Positions 6,969-15,635 are shown, numbered from the stretch's first letter. The stretch is DNA of 64,000 nt from Candidatus Woesearchaeota archaeon B3_Woes (GCA_005222965.1 NJBG01000001.1:208323-272322), one strand, 5' to 3'. Program-made: numbers and translations. The notes: generated by a model from the sequence alone, not told the origin.

Positions 6969-8032
6969 GCAAAAGCGAGTGCTCTTTCTAATTTTTGGTT
7001 TAACCTATTTCTATTTACAACAGCTAAAGCAGTTACTGTATCTCCAGCACCATAAGAGATTTTTAGATTATAATTTTGAGGTATTGCTCCACAAGGATTT
7101 AGATTATCCTTTTGAGGTATTGCTCCACAAGGAAAAACAACATTATTAACAAGACCTATTTTTTCATAATGTGTTTCTGGTTGAAAAATCGGTCCAAGTC
7201 TAACTATTTCTTTAGAAGGGTCTTCTAAATTCAACAAAGCAACTCCTACCCTATATACATTATCCTTATCAACACCATGATAATACAGCTCCCATCCTTC
7301 TTCTGTTTTTATTGGAGAGAAGCATGCTCCAATCTTCAGTTTTTCCCACCACAATTTTGGTTTCATTATAATTCTATGACCATACCAATTTATTAAATCA
7401 TCAGAATAAGCCATCCATATATTTACCCCATCTCTCCTATGAAGCATAATGTAACTTCCACCTATCTTTTCAGGAAAAAGAGCAGCATCTTTGTTAGAGA
7501 CATCTTCATTATCTCTTAAAATTACACCATATCTTTTAAAGTTTCTAAAATCAGTTGTAGATGCTAAAGACACTCTCGCTTCAACACTCTTTTTTCCTTC
7601 TATCCTTTTAACAGCAGTATATGGTACATAGAACCTATCATCTATAAAAATAACTCTTGGATCTTCAACTCCGTGTTTTTCATCATCTCCTTCTGGCTTG
7701 AATACTGGTTCATCAGATGCTCTTTCAAAATGTAATTCATCTTGACTTGTTGCTAATCCAAAACTTGATGTTCCTTCTCTTCTCCATTTACAAGTCTCAT
7801 CCTCTCCAAAAGCCCTGTAAAGTAAACCAATAGAATCTTCTAATCTAAAAATAGGGCCATTAATAACAGCTTTGCTTTCCCAAGGTCGTCCATTTGGAGC
7901 TAGAACTATACCGTGTCTTGAAACAAGTTCTGGTAAACCCAAACCCATACGTCTTTCTAAATCACCCACAGAATTCTCTTCCCCACTTCCTTCATTACCC
8001 ATTGCTGGTTCTCCTACCAGCCCCCTTTTCAT
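6965..8032 (-). CDS. GH130 family glycoside phosphorylase-like protein
   Basis: The protein has the five-bladed propeller signatures of GH130 (beta-1,4-mannosyl phosphorylases): NGRPWESKAVINGPIF, HGVEDPRVIFIDDRFY, SNKDAALFPEKI, LYYHGVD and SYGAGDTV near the C-terminus. These enzymes phosphorolyse mannosides in the cytosol; the substrate here is unknown. An internal 12-residue tandem duplication (PCGAIPQ-x2-NL twice) sits just before the last blade. The N-terminal 30 residues are Gly/Glu-rich and unusual. ATG at 8032 is the first in frame. Confidence 0.85.
   Translation of the reverse strand: MKRGLVGEPAMGNEGSGEENSVGDLERRMGLGLPELVSRHGIVLAPNGRPWESKAVINGPIFRLEDSIGLLYRAFGEDETCKWRREGTSSFGLATSQDELHFERASDEPVFKPEGDDEKHGVEDPRVIFIDDRFYVPYTAVKRIEGKKSVEARVSLASTTDFRNFKRYGVILRDNEDVSNKDAALFPEKIGGSYIMLHRRDGVNIWMAYSDDLINWYGHRIIMKPKLWWEKLKIGACFSPIKTEEGWELYYHGVDKDNVYRVGVALLNLEDPSKEIVRLGPIFQPETHYEKIGLVNNVVFPCGAIPQKDNLNPCGAIPQNYNLKISYGAGDTVTALAVVNRNRLNQKLERALAFA
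7062..7133. repeat. 36-bp tandem duplication within the GH130 gene
   Basis: Positions 7062-7097 and 7098-7133 are two copies of one 36-bp unit differing at two bases. Because 36 is a multiple of three, the reading frame is kept and twelve residues are duplicated. Confidence 0.9.
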
Positions 8033-8124
8033 TATATAGTATTGAATAAATTACTTTATAAACTTTATGATTTTTTTATAAAAACTAGAAACCTTTTTAT
8101 AATAAAGGGCCTTTAAATAATAAA

Positions 8125-9405
8125 ATGCTTGACATCAAATTTATAAGGGAAAATCCTGAAAAAGTAAAAGAAAATATTAAAAAAAAGTTTCAGAATGAAA
8201 AACTGAAAAAAGTAGATGAGTTCTTAGAAAAAGAAAAAAAATACAGAGAACTTTTACAAAAATCTGAAAAACTAAGAGCATCCAGAAACAAAATAACTCA
8301 TGAAATAAATGAATTGAAAAAACAAGGCAAGAATATATCTAAGGTAGTAAAAGAAGCAAAAGAATTACCAGACAAAATAAGAAAAGTAGAAGAAGGTCTT
8401 AATAAAGTAAAAAAAGAGATTGTAGAAATTCTATATGTTATTCCAAACATGGTTCATAAATCAGTTCCTGTTGGCAAAAATGACAAAGATAACGTTGTGA
8501 AAGAAGTTATAGGAAAGCCAAAAAAGTTTGATTTCAATGTAAAAAATCATGTGGAGATTGCTGAAAAACTTGGAATAGCTGATTTTGAGACATCTGCAAA
8601 AACCTCTGGTAATGGTTTTTATTATCTTAAAGGAGATTTGGCTTTGTTAAATATGGCTCTGATTAATTTTTCCCGTGATTATATGATTGGTAAAGGCTAT
8701 GAATATGTAGAACCTCCTCTAATGATAAGGGGGGAAATACTAAAAGGTGTTTTTTCTAATGAAGAAATAGAACAAATGTCTTATAAAGTTGAAGATGAAG
8801 ATTTGTTTTTGATAGCTACTTCAGAACATCCAATGATTGGCATGTTTATCAACAAAATAATAAATAAAGAGGATTTGCCAATAAAACTAACTGGTTTTTC
8901 TCAATGCTTTAGAAAAGAAATCGGAAGCCATGGAATTGATCAAAAAGGATTATTCAGAACACACCAATTCAACAAACAGGAAATGATTGTTATTTGTGAA
9001 CCAGAAGATTCCTATAAATTCTATGATGAAATGCAAAACCATTCTAAAGCTATTTTTAAAAAATTAGGCTTGCCTATTCGTGAATTAGAGATATGTTCAG
9101 GAGATTTAGCTGATCTAAAATCAAAATCAGCTGATTTAGAAGTCTGGTCTCCAAGAAAAAAAGAGTATTTTGAAATTACTTCCTGCACAAATATGGAAGC
9201 TGCCCAAGCTAGAAGACTTAATATAAGAGTTACAGATGGAAAAGAAAAATGGTTTGCTCATACTCTAAATAATACTGTTATTGCTACCTCACGTGCAATT
9301 GTAGCTATCTTAGAAAACTATCAAAATAAAGATGGTTCTATAACAATTCCAAAGGCCTTAGTCCCTTATATGAACAACAAAACAAAGATCTCAGCAAAAG
9401 AATAA
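8125..9405 (+). CDS. serS: Seryl-tRNA synthetase
   Basis: Class II synthetase charging tRNA-Ser. The N-terminal arm (about residues 25-105) is a long charged coiled coil that grips the long variable arm of tRNA-Ser. The core has motif 2 (FRKEIGSHGIDQKGLFRTHQF) split over residues 260-285 and motif 3 with NTVIATSRAIVAILENY, then the usual C-terminal DGSITIPKALVPYM. It is the common bacterial/eukaryal-type enzyme, not the rare methanogen form. A TATA-like TTTTTATAAT about 27 nt upstream points to a leaderless transcript. A tRNA-Ser gene lies at 4738-4897. Confidence 0.97.
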   Translation: MLDIKFIRENPEKVKENIKKKFQNEKLKKVDEFLEKEKKYRELLQKSEKLRASRNKITHEINELKKQGKNISKVVKEAKELPDKIRKVEEGLNKVKKEIVEILYVIPNMVHKSVPVGKNDKDNVVKEVIGKPKKFDFNVKNHVEIAEKLGIADFETSAKTSGNGFYYLKGDLALLNMALINFSRDYMIGKGYEYVEPPLMIRGEILKGVFSNEEIEQMSYKVEDEDLFLIATSEHPMIGMFINKIINKEDLPIKLTGFSQCFRKEIGSHGIDQKGLFRTHQFNKQEMIVICEPEDSYKFYDEMQNHSKAIFKKLGLPIRELEICSGDLADLKSKSADLEVWSPRKKEYFEITSCTNMEAAQARRLNIRVTDGKEKWFAHTLNNTVIATSRAIVAILENYQNKDGSITIPKALVPYMNNKTKISAKE

Positions 9406-10149
9406 TTATTCTGAACAATTATCCCACATAAATTGAAAGAATTTTCTATAACCATCTGCTAATTTTCTGCTTTTCATGACAAACTGGGTTGGTTCTTCAT
9501 AAAGTTCTCCTGGTTTAACACCAACAAATGCAACAACATAATCTCCAAAAATATCAACTGCTGTTGGGCTTGAATAAGCCTTTGGCAAAAACTTATAAGG
9601 TTTTCCAACTAATTTTAAGATTTCTGGTTTTTGCTCTTTAACTTCATAGTCAAATATATGCATAAACTTAATTCCTAGTTCTTTTCTCTCTCTTTGAAAT
9701 CTTGGTAAAAAATGTTGCAATCTTTCATCCAACCAAAAAGCCTTTGCACCAATAAAGTAAACTGTTTCTTTTGTTTCCAGAATATCTTGCAAATAATTTT
9801 TAAAACCTTCAATACCTTTGTAGAAATAAGCTTCTTCTTTTTGTTCAACTGCTCCGTATTTTGCCTGCATCTCTGGCAAAACTTTGTTTACTTTTTCTTC
9901 TTTTTCTTTTATTAAGTCCAATAATCTTCTTGGATTTATAGCTTTGAAATGTTTTTCACCTTTAATAAATACTTCAGAAGCAAGGCCTTTTTCTATTAGT
10001 TTGTTTATAGAATCATAAACATTTCTTCTATGTACTTTTGATTTTAGAGAAATTTCTTGAACAGAAGCCTCTCCTGTTTGCAATAATGCTTCATATACTC
10101 TTGCTTCATTAGGACTTAATCCAATTTCCCTTAATAACTCTTCATACAT
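9406..10149 (-). CDS. TrmB-family transcriptional regulator
   Basis: A 247-residue regulator with an N-terminal winged helix (LSPNEARVYEALLQTG, then HRRNVYDSINKLIEKGL) followed by a helical linker (LLDLIKEKEEKVNKVLPE) and an effector domain like TrmB/phospholipase-D-fold regulators. The frame stays open to 10296, but a TATA box GATTTATATATG (complement of about 10172-10183) places transcription start at the ATG at 10149. The gene ends directly against serS (convergent) and is divergent from the three-gene operon at 10285; a palindrome lies between them. Confidence 0.85.
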   Translation of the reverse strand: MYEELLREIGLSPNEARVYEALLQTGEASVQEISLKSKVHRRNVYDSINKLIEKGLASEVFIKGEKHFKAINPRRLLDLIKEKEEKVNKVLPEMQAKYGAVEQKEEAYFYKGIEGFKNYLQDILETKETVYFIGAKAFWLDERLQHFLPRFQRERKELGIKFMHIFDYEVKEQKPEILKLVGKPYKFLPKAYSSPTAVDIFGDYVVAFVGVKPGELYEEPTQFVMKSRKLADGYRKFFQFMWDNCSE

Positions 10150-10192
10150 AATAACTAAATAACGTTTTTTCATATATAAATCTTTCTTATTT

Positions 10193-10210
10193 TGGTGGTA
10201 ATTGCCACCA
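10193..10210. promoter_or_regulatory. Palindromic operator between trmB-like gene and operon
   Basis: TGGTGGTAATTGCCACCA is an 18-bp near-perfect palindrome (one symmetric mismatch) with a further CCA repeat on the right. It lies between the TATA box of the TrmB-like gene (about 10172-10183) and that of the rightward operon (GTTTAAATA, 10217-10225), so a bound dimer would block both promoters. The TrmB product is the obvious candidate binder. Confidence 0.6.
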
Positions 10211-10284
10211 CCAAAGTTTAAATAGTCTCTGTATCTATTAGTAATTACACAACAGTAGTTACAAAAAGAGGGGGGGAAATAAAA

Positions 10285-10641
10285 ATGGAAAATCAAAGTT
10301 TATCGTTGAATGAAATGTTACAAATAGCAGAAAAAGTTCCAGAATGGGAAGGTAATGAGGCTAATCAGTTTGATACAAAATTTAAAGGAGTTATTGGTAG
10401 CGTAAACATTAGATTAAGTAGAGATTCATCAAAACGTGAAAATAGAGATATATATTACATTCAAGCCTACACAAATGAAAATGATTCAATATTAGGAAGA
10501 GAAGAAGGTGGTGAAGAATTAGTTCAATTATATACCAAAGTAAATTCTCACTATCATAATTTTAGTAATCAATTAGGATGGAAAGAAAGTATTCAGAGTG
10601 CAAGAAACTTAATAGATAATTTATATAATGGAGGGAAATAA
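10285..10641 (+). CDS. Hypothetical protein, first gene of a TrmB-controlled operon
   Basis: A 118-residue soluble protein not recognised; mixed alpha/beta composition, no signal peptide. The ATG is preceded by a strong Shine-Dalgarno sequence (GAGGGGGGAAATAAAA). The promoter is the TATA box at 10217-10225, giving a leader of about 35 nt. The next gene starts 1 nt after its stop, so the two are translationally coupled. Confidence 0.65.
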   Translation: MENQSLSLNEMLQIAEKVPEWEGNEANQFDTKFKGVIGSVNIRLSRDSSKRENRDIYYIQAYTNENDSILGREEGGEELVQLYTKVNSHYHNFSNQLGWKESIQSARNLIDNLYNGGK

Positions 10642-10642
10642 A

Positions 10643-11032
10643 ATGGAAACACAACAAAAAGAAATAATACCACTTGTACCAATAACAGAAAAAATGTATG
10701 AGGCAAGATTATGTGGGGCTTACGCAAGAGCTAATCCAACTGATAGCCTAATCTCCGATATAAAGATTAGACTTAAAGGAGAAGATCAAGAAGGAGGTTT
10801 AGCATTTCTCGCAAGACACCCTGATGGAGTTGTTAAGGTAGGGGACATCCCTGAATTTACTCAAATAGGTAGTAGATATGGACCAGAAGTTGAAGTAACT
10901 CTTTACAAAGTTAGATATGGTTCACCTGAAATATCCAAACCAGGTTTAGATGTTCCATACGATAAATTCGTAGAAGCGAATATGCCAACAAAAATTCAAG
11001 TAAAAGATACAAGATTAGTTGAATTAATTTAA
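10643..11032 (+). CDS. Hypothetical protein, second gene of the operon
   Basis: A 129-residue soluble protein not recognised. The frame is open five codons earlier, but the ATG at 10643 lies 1 nt after the upstream stop and is preceded by GGAGGGAAATAAA, the same ribosome-binding layout as its neighbours. Residues 60-95 suggest beta strands (VKVGDIPEF, EVEVTLYKVRYG). It is followed after 71 nt by the secreted protein gene. Confidence 0.65.
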   Translation: METQQKEIIPLVPITEKMYEARLCGAYARANPTDSLISDIKIRLKGEDQEGGLAFLARHPDGVVKVGDIPEFTQIGSRYGPEVEVTLYKVRYGSPEISKPGLDVPYDKFVEANMPTKIQVKDTRLVELI

Positions 11033-11103
11033 ACATTAAAAGATTCAGAATATACAAAAAGAGGTTTAATCTCTTTCCTTAAAAAAAGAGAGGGGGAAAT
11101 AAA

Positions 11104-11745
11104 ATGAAAAAAACAATGAAATATATCACAGGAATGTTTGTGGGATTGTCATTACCTGCTTTAGCCTTGGCTCAAGATTTTTATAATGGTTGCAGAGGTC
11201 CAAAAGCTGTTCAGATGGATACATATCTCAATCATTCAGGTGGGCAAACAAGTGGAATGGTTATACCTAAATTATTCACAAAAAATCTAGATACATCTTT
11301 AACAGACATTCTTATAGCTGCACCGTTCAGTGTGTCGGGAAATGGAGAGGTAGAGAATAAAGGAATTAACTTAGGTTATCTAACTGAAAGTAAATATGGA
11401 AATCTTATAGGGGCACTTGGTTTATTTAAAGGTAGTGAAGGAAAGTATAATGTGCTAAATCCTCAAATATATTTTACACACATGAATGGTCCTTTGACAT
11501 TTGATTTAGAAGGCAATTTACCAATTAATCTTAGAAGTCTTGAAACAGAAGGATCAGCTTCAGCAACTTTAGGTTATGGGGTTAATGATAGACTAAGAGT
11601 TGGAGGATCTATTACAAAAGGAAAAGGAAAGGATTTAGACTACAGAGCAAATGCAAGAATAGAATTAACTAAAGATCACAAATATTGGCTTCAAGGTTAT
11701 ATTGGAAAGGCTCATGCTGGAGCTAGATTAGCTATTAATTTTTAA
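11104..11745 (+). CDS. Secreted beta-rich protein, possible beta-barrel
   Basis: The 213-residue product has a clear Sec signal peptide (KKTMKY, hydrophobic core, ALALAQ cleavage near residue 24). The remainder consists of short amphipathic beta strands with Gly/Asn turns (SASATLGYGVNDRLRVGGSI, YRANARIELTKDHKYWLQGY) and ends in GARLAINF. The alternating pattern with a terminal aromatic residue recalls bacterial outer-membrane porins, unexpected in an archaeon; a secreted beta-sandwich is equally possible. The start has a strong GAGGGGGAAAT ribosome-binding site. It is the last gene of the TrmB-adjacent cluster. Confidence 0.7.
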   Translation: MKKTMKYITGMFVGLSLPALALAQDFYNGCRGPKAVQMDTYLNHSGGQTSGMVIPKLFTKNLDTSLTDILIAAPFSVSGNGEVENKGINLGYLTESKYGNLIGALGLFKGSEGKYNVLNPQIYFTHMNGPLTFDLEGNLPINLRSLETEGSASATLGYGVNDRLRVGGSITKGKGKDLDYRANARIELTKDHKYWLQGYIGKAHAGARLAINF

Positions 11746-11807
11746 TTTTTTTTTTATAACCCAAAACCTTTTTATATTCTAGTTTTTATCTTATTTTAGG
11801 GGTTTAA

Positions 11808-12881
11808 ATGGCGCTATTCAAAGATATTTTACACTCAGACCAAACTTTATTCAAGAATGATTCTGCTCTAGATACAGAGTTTATTCCTAAGAGATTGCCT
11901 TTTAGAGAATCTCAACAAAATTATATTGTTTCCTGCATCAAACCTTTACTTCAAGGAAGAACAGGAAAAAATCTGCTTGTCTATGGCTCACCAGGAATAG
12001 GTAAAACAGCCACAATTAAGTATATGTTTAGAGAACTAGAAGAAGAATCAGATGATGTTGTTCCAATCTATATTAATTGCTGGCAGAAAAATACAACATT
12101 TAAGATAATTGTCGCAATATGCGAAGAACTAGGTTATAATTTAACACATAATAAAAACACAGAAGAATTATTTGGAATTGTTAAAAACATGGTCAATAAA
12201 AAATCTGCTGTTTTCTGTTTTGACGAAATAGACAAAATAGAGGATTTTGATTTTTTATATTTCTTAATTGAAAGCGTATACAAAAAAACAATTTTATTAG
12301 TTACAAATTACCAGGAATGGTTATCAAAAGTAGACGAAAGAATAAGATCAAGACTAGGTGCAGATAATATTGGTTTTGAGCCATATAATCTAAAAGAGAC
12401 AAAAGAAATTCTAAAGCAAAGAGCAAATTATGCTTTTTTCCCTTCTGTTGTTGATTCTTCTGCATTAGATATTATTTCTAAAAGAACATTTGAAACACAA
12501 GATATTAGAACTGGGTTGCATTTATTAAGAGAAGCCGGTTTGGCAGCTGAAAATGAATCAAACAAAAAGATTTCAGTAGAGCATGCCAATAAAGCTCTTA
12601 AAAAAATAGATGATTTTAGCATTAAAAAAAGCACTGATTTAGAATCTCAAACAAAATTATTACTAGATGTTATTAAAGAGCATCCTGGAAAAAAGTCAGG
12701 TGAAATTTTTGAGTTGTATCATCAAAAAGGTGGTACAGATCCTTATAGAAGTTTTTATCGTAAACTAAAAACCTTAGAAACAGCCAGATTTATTACCATT
12801 AAAAAAATAGAAGGCGGAAAAGAAGGTAAAACATCAATAATTGAATATAATAAACCTTCTAAGAAATTAACTGACTTCTAA
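11808..12881 (+). CDS. cdc6: Orc1/Cdc6 replication initiator
   Basis: AAA+ ATPase of the Orc1/Cdc6 family, which binds origins and loads MCM. Walker A GSPGIGKTA (about residue 60), Walker B VFCFDEID, sensor 1 LLVTNYQEW, an RIRSRLG arginine-finger box, and a C-terminal winged helix (KKSGEIFELYHQKGGTDPYRS split across residues 295-320). Length (357) is slightly short for the family. A TATA-like TTTTTATATT lies at 11769-11778, about 30 nt upstream. I see no clear origin recognition box in the short upstream gap. Confidence 0.9.
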   Translation: MALFKDILHSDQTLFKNDSALDTEFIPKRLPFRESQQNYIVSCIKPLLQGRTGKNLLVYGSPGIGKTATIKYMFRELEEESDDVVPIYINCWQKNTTFKIIVAICEELGYNLTHNKNTEELFGIVKNMVNKKSAVFCFDEIDKIEDFDFLYFLIESVYKKTILLVTNYQEWLSKVDERIRSRLGADNIGFEPYNLKETKEILKQRANYAFFPSVVDSSALDIISKRTFETQDIRTGLHLLREAGLAAENESNKKISVEHANKALKKIDDFSIKKSTDLESQTKLLLDVIKEHPGKKSGEIFELYHQKGGTDPYRSFYRKLKTLETARFITIKKIEGGKEGKTSIIEYNKPSKKLTDF

Positions 12882-12915
12882 AAATTTATAAACCAATCTT
12901 CATTCTCATTAATTT

Positions 12916-14208
12916 ATGGGGGATACTATTGATTATCAATATCAAGAAACTGTTTTTGTTTATGGTGACTTGGAAGCATATCTAAAAAGTTTAGAGATGT
13001 ATTTTAGAGAAAGTATAGGTAATATAGATGAGAGTATTAGTAATATAAATAGAAATCTTGAAACTTTAACTAGAGATATTGAATTCCATGAAACAAAAGA
13101 TTGGCCTTTTATGTGGCGTCCTGATATGTTTAGACTTCCTTTTGAGGTAGATGAAAACAATTATCATGAAGCTAAAGAGTGGTTTGAAAAATATATAGAA
13201 TATACATTAGAATTAAGTACATCACAAAAAATCAATAGAGGACGAATTATAGAAATTCTTGATGGTAGAGAAGATATAAATTTGTTGAATCTAACTAATT
13301 ATGGGTATCCTGATCATATAACAAGAATTCAGTTCTCTGATTCAGATAGAGAAATCATAAGAATGAGAATCTTCTTTGATGAAAACGCATGGGATTCTTA
13401 TAATAAAGATCGTACTCATAGCTTTGCTCGAGGTGCTTGTTGTATTAAGGGAGTAGGAGCAGAAGTTGTTGATGAAGAGGGTATTAGTGAAAAAATACCT
13501 CCTCTAGATTTATTTATTGAAAACAACGAAATTAGAAGAAGCAGACTTAGGGTAAAATCTCCTGTTTTTACAGTAACTCAAGAAGGAGATCAAATAAAAT
13601 ATAGTGTTCAGCTTAGTGCTGCAGAAATAGAAATGTTAAGTCATTTTAGTATTGAGAGATATGATGATGGAAGGATATCTACATCTTTCGAACGTACAGA
13701 ATGGTTACATTATGCAAGTCAGACTTGGTCTCCTGGTCAGGCAAAAAAAATTCTTAGAAATCTATTAGGAATAATAGGGGTTGAAGATAGAGCTCGTAGA
13801 CATCAACATTGGTATTCTGGATTTCATATTGATAGTCAAAATTTTGATGCCTATCAAAATGCAATTAATAATGGTGGTGTTTTTGAAAAAACTGTTGATA
13901 GAGAAAGTATTCCAGTTCTACACTCAATTCATAACAGAACAACTGAACTAAAAGAAAGATATGGTAAGGGATTCTATCCTAGATTTAGTGTAGAAGAAGT
14001 TTCTAAAAGAACAGGTTTAAATAAGGAGGAAACAAGAGAGCATATGAATCATCTTACAGGAATTCTAGCTCCGGTTATTGAGCCATATATGCATGTAAGA
14101 GGAGATTATGATCATTTCTATAATGATTTAATACAAAAATGGATTATTCCAAAATCAAGAATAGGTCTAACATACCAAATTTTAGGTTTAAGTGGTATGA
14201 TAAAATAA
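12916..14208 (+). CDS. Large hypothetical protein with C-terminal HTH-like segment
   Basis: A 430-residue soluble protein I do not recognise. Residues 1-60 look like a charged coiled coil. The middle part is mixed alpha/beta with a CC pair (RGACCIKG). Around residues 355-380, FSVEEVSKRTGLNKEETREH resembles a helix-turn-helix. TATA box TTTATAAACC (12890-12899) is centred 22-25 nt upstream of the ATG, so the transcript is probably leaderless. It follows cdc6 after 34 nt but seems to have its own promoter. Confidence 0.6.
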   Translation: MGDTIDYQYQETVFVYGDLEAYLKSLEMYFRESIGNIDESISNINRNLETLTRDIEFHETKDWPFMWRPDMFRLPFEVDENNYHEAKEWFEKYIEYTLELSTSQKINRGRIIEILDGREDINLLNLTNYGYPDHITRIQFSDSDREIIRMRIFFDENAWDSYNKDRTHSFARGACCIKGVGAEVVDEEGISEKIPPLDLFIENNEIRRSRLRVKSPVFTVTQEGDQIKYSVQLSAAEIEMLSHFSIERYDDGRISTSFERTEWLHYASQTWSPGQAKKILRNLLGIIGVEDRARRHQHWYSGFHIDSQNFDAYQNAINNGGVFEKTVDRESIPVLHSIHNRTTELKERYGKGFYPRFSVEEVSKRTGLNKEETREHMNHLTGILAPVIEPYMHVRGDYDHFYNDLIQKWIIPKSRIGLTYQILGLSGMIK

Positions 14209-14220
14209 ATTTCTAAGAAA

Positions 14221-14328
14221 TTAACAGATTTTTGAAACTTTCTTTTTAGGTCTAGACCTAGGCCTTCTTCTTTTAGCTACTTTCTTTGCTTTATCTCTTT
14301 CCCTTTTTGAATATAATCTACTACTCAT
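14221..14328 (-). CDS. Small very basic protein (35 residues)
   Basis: A 35-codon gene with a KRRRPRSRPKKK core, starting at the ATG complementing 14326-14328. A strong promoter (ACCAAAATTTTATAAAG on the minus strand, 14367-14350) has its TATA centred 27 nt upstream of the ATG, the spacing seen for other leaderless genes here. Nearly half the residues are Lys or Arg, which suggests binding to RNA or DNA. I cannot assign a family. Confidence 0.5.
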   Translation of the reverse strand: MSSRLYSKRERDKAKKVAKRRRPRSRPKKKVSKIC

Positions 14329-14365
14329 GATTATTAGTGTTTATAATCCCTTTATAAAATTTTGG

Positions 14366-14743
14366 TTATTGTGATTTTTTTAGTTTATAAACTCCAATAA
14401 ATAAGAATACAAACCCCACTACAATATTTAGATAGGTTACAGGTGTTTTGCCAATCATAAATAATTGTAAAACATAAACGATCACCATTAAGCTTCCAAG
14501 TATGATAAAAACATAAGGTATTGTTTTAGATTTTTTTCTTATTTTAGGTTGATGTTTATACCCCATTATTCCACTTACAACCATTATTGGCACCATAATT
14601 GCCAAAGCTATTAACAAAGGTTTTACTGGAATTTTACCATATGCCAAAAACATAAAAATTACAGTAAAAGCAATAGCTCCTACAATCACTTTTAGAACTA
14701 TCTTTGTAGCTTCTTCTTTTGTTACAGGTTGCTGATTATTCAT
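14366..14743 (-). CDS. Four-helix integral membrane protein
   Basis: A 125-residue protein with four predicted membrane spans (about residues 18-35, 41-62, 76-95, 101-118) and a basic loop (KHQPKIRKKSK) between the second and third. Function is unknown. Its promoter shares an extended upstream element (ACAACCAAAATTTTATAAA) with several other genes; the TATA is centred 27 nt before the ATG. Confidence 0.65.
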   Translation of the reverse strand: MNNQQPVTKEEATKIVLKVIVGAIAFTVIFMFLAYGKIPVKPLLIALAIMVPIMVVSGIMGYKHQPKIRKKSKTIPYVFIILGSLMVIVYVLQLFMIGKTPVTYLNIVVGFVFLFIGVYKLKKSQ

Positions 14744-14804
14744 AAGATATATTTGATTGTCTGTCTTTATAAAATTTTGGTTGTTGATAAAAATTTCATA
14801 TGTT

Positions 14805-15554
14805 TTAGTGGGTTAACCATCCACCATCCACAACCAAGGTATGCCCTGTTACAAAATTTGAATCACCTGAAGCCAAAAAGACTGCTGCTTTGCCTATTTC
14901 TTCTGGTTGACCAACTCTGCCTAGAGGAGTATTTGCTAACAAACTCTCTTTTGTTTTTTTATCCTTTAACATATCCTCAGTCATCTTTGTAGCAATTATA
15001 CCAGGAGCTATTGCATTAACATTAATATTGTAAGGAGATAGTTCAATTGCAAGCTCTCTTGTTAAATTTATGATTCCTGCCTTGGAAGCACAATAAGCAG
15101 ATATATTCATAAATCCTACTTCTCCTGCTATAGAAGCTATTGAGATTATTTTACCACTTTTTTGTTTAATCATCTGTTTTGTGACAGAGTTTGTGCACAG
15201 AAATACCCCTTTTAAGTTTATATCCAAAGTAAAATCCCAATCTTTTTCTGTCATTTTGACAAAAGGTTTCATTGAAACAACACCAGCATTATTAACAAGA
15301 ATATCTATTCTTTTAAATTTTTGTATAGTCTTTCTTATCATAGCGTCTACATCTCTTTTTTTAGAAACATCACATTTTACAGCAATTGCATCTGAACCAA
15401 TCTTCCTTATTTCCTCACAAACATTTTGACATTCTTTTAAAGCAATATCAGAAATAACTACTTTGGCCCCTTCTTTTGCCAGCTCAAGTGCTATAGCTTT
15501 ACCAATACCTCTTCTTGAACCTGTAACAATAGCAACCTTGTTTTTTAGTTTCAT
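14805..15554 (-). CDS. SDR-family oxidoreductase (FabG-like)
   Basis: Classical short-chain dehydrogenase/reductase of 249 residues: nucleotide-binding TGSRRGIG, NNAG, catalytic Ser in SIASIAGEVG, Tyr/Lys in YCASKAG, and the C-terminal VDGGWLTH typical of 3-oxoacyl-ACP reductase-like enzymes. Substrate is not predictable. The open frame reaches 15572, but the ATG at 15554 has a good ribosome-binding site (GAGGTGATATT) and a TATA box GATTTAAATAG about 40 nt upstream. A decayed copy of the 3' end of a similar gene lies upstream at 15636-15722. Confidence 0.9.
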   Translation of the reverse strand: MKLKNKVAIVTGSRRGIGKAIALELAKEGAKVVISDIALKECQNVCEEIRKIGSDAIAVKCDVSKKRDVDAMIRKTIQKFKRIDILVNNAGVVSMKPFVKMTEKDWDFTLDINLKGVFLCTNSVTKQMIKQKSGKIISIASIAGEVGFMNISAYCASKAGIINLTRELAIELSPYNINVNAIAPGIIATKMTEDMLKDKKTKESLLANTPLGRVGQPEEIGKAAVFLASGDSNFVTGHTLVVDGGWLTH

Positions 15555-15635
15555 AATATCACCTCTTCCCATAATTATTTAAATAACTATTTAAATCTAA
15601 TCCTTTTAGAGTAGGTTCATGAATTGAATTCAACA

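Noticed and set aside
9712-9915. Phe-rich plus-strand frame within the TrmB-like gene
   Set aside because: Codon use mirrors the Lys-rich coding strand; ends in a poly-Phe run; no promoter or ribosome-binding site.
11746-11807. Replication origin beside cdc6
   Set aside because: The 62-bp gap has T-rich tracts and one GGGG but no repeated origin recognition boxes; no support beyond location.
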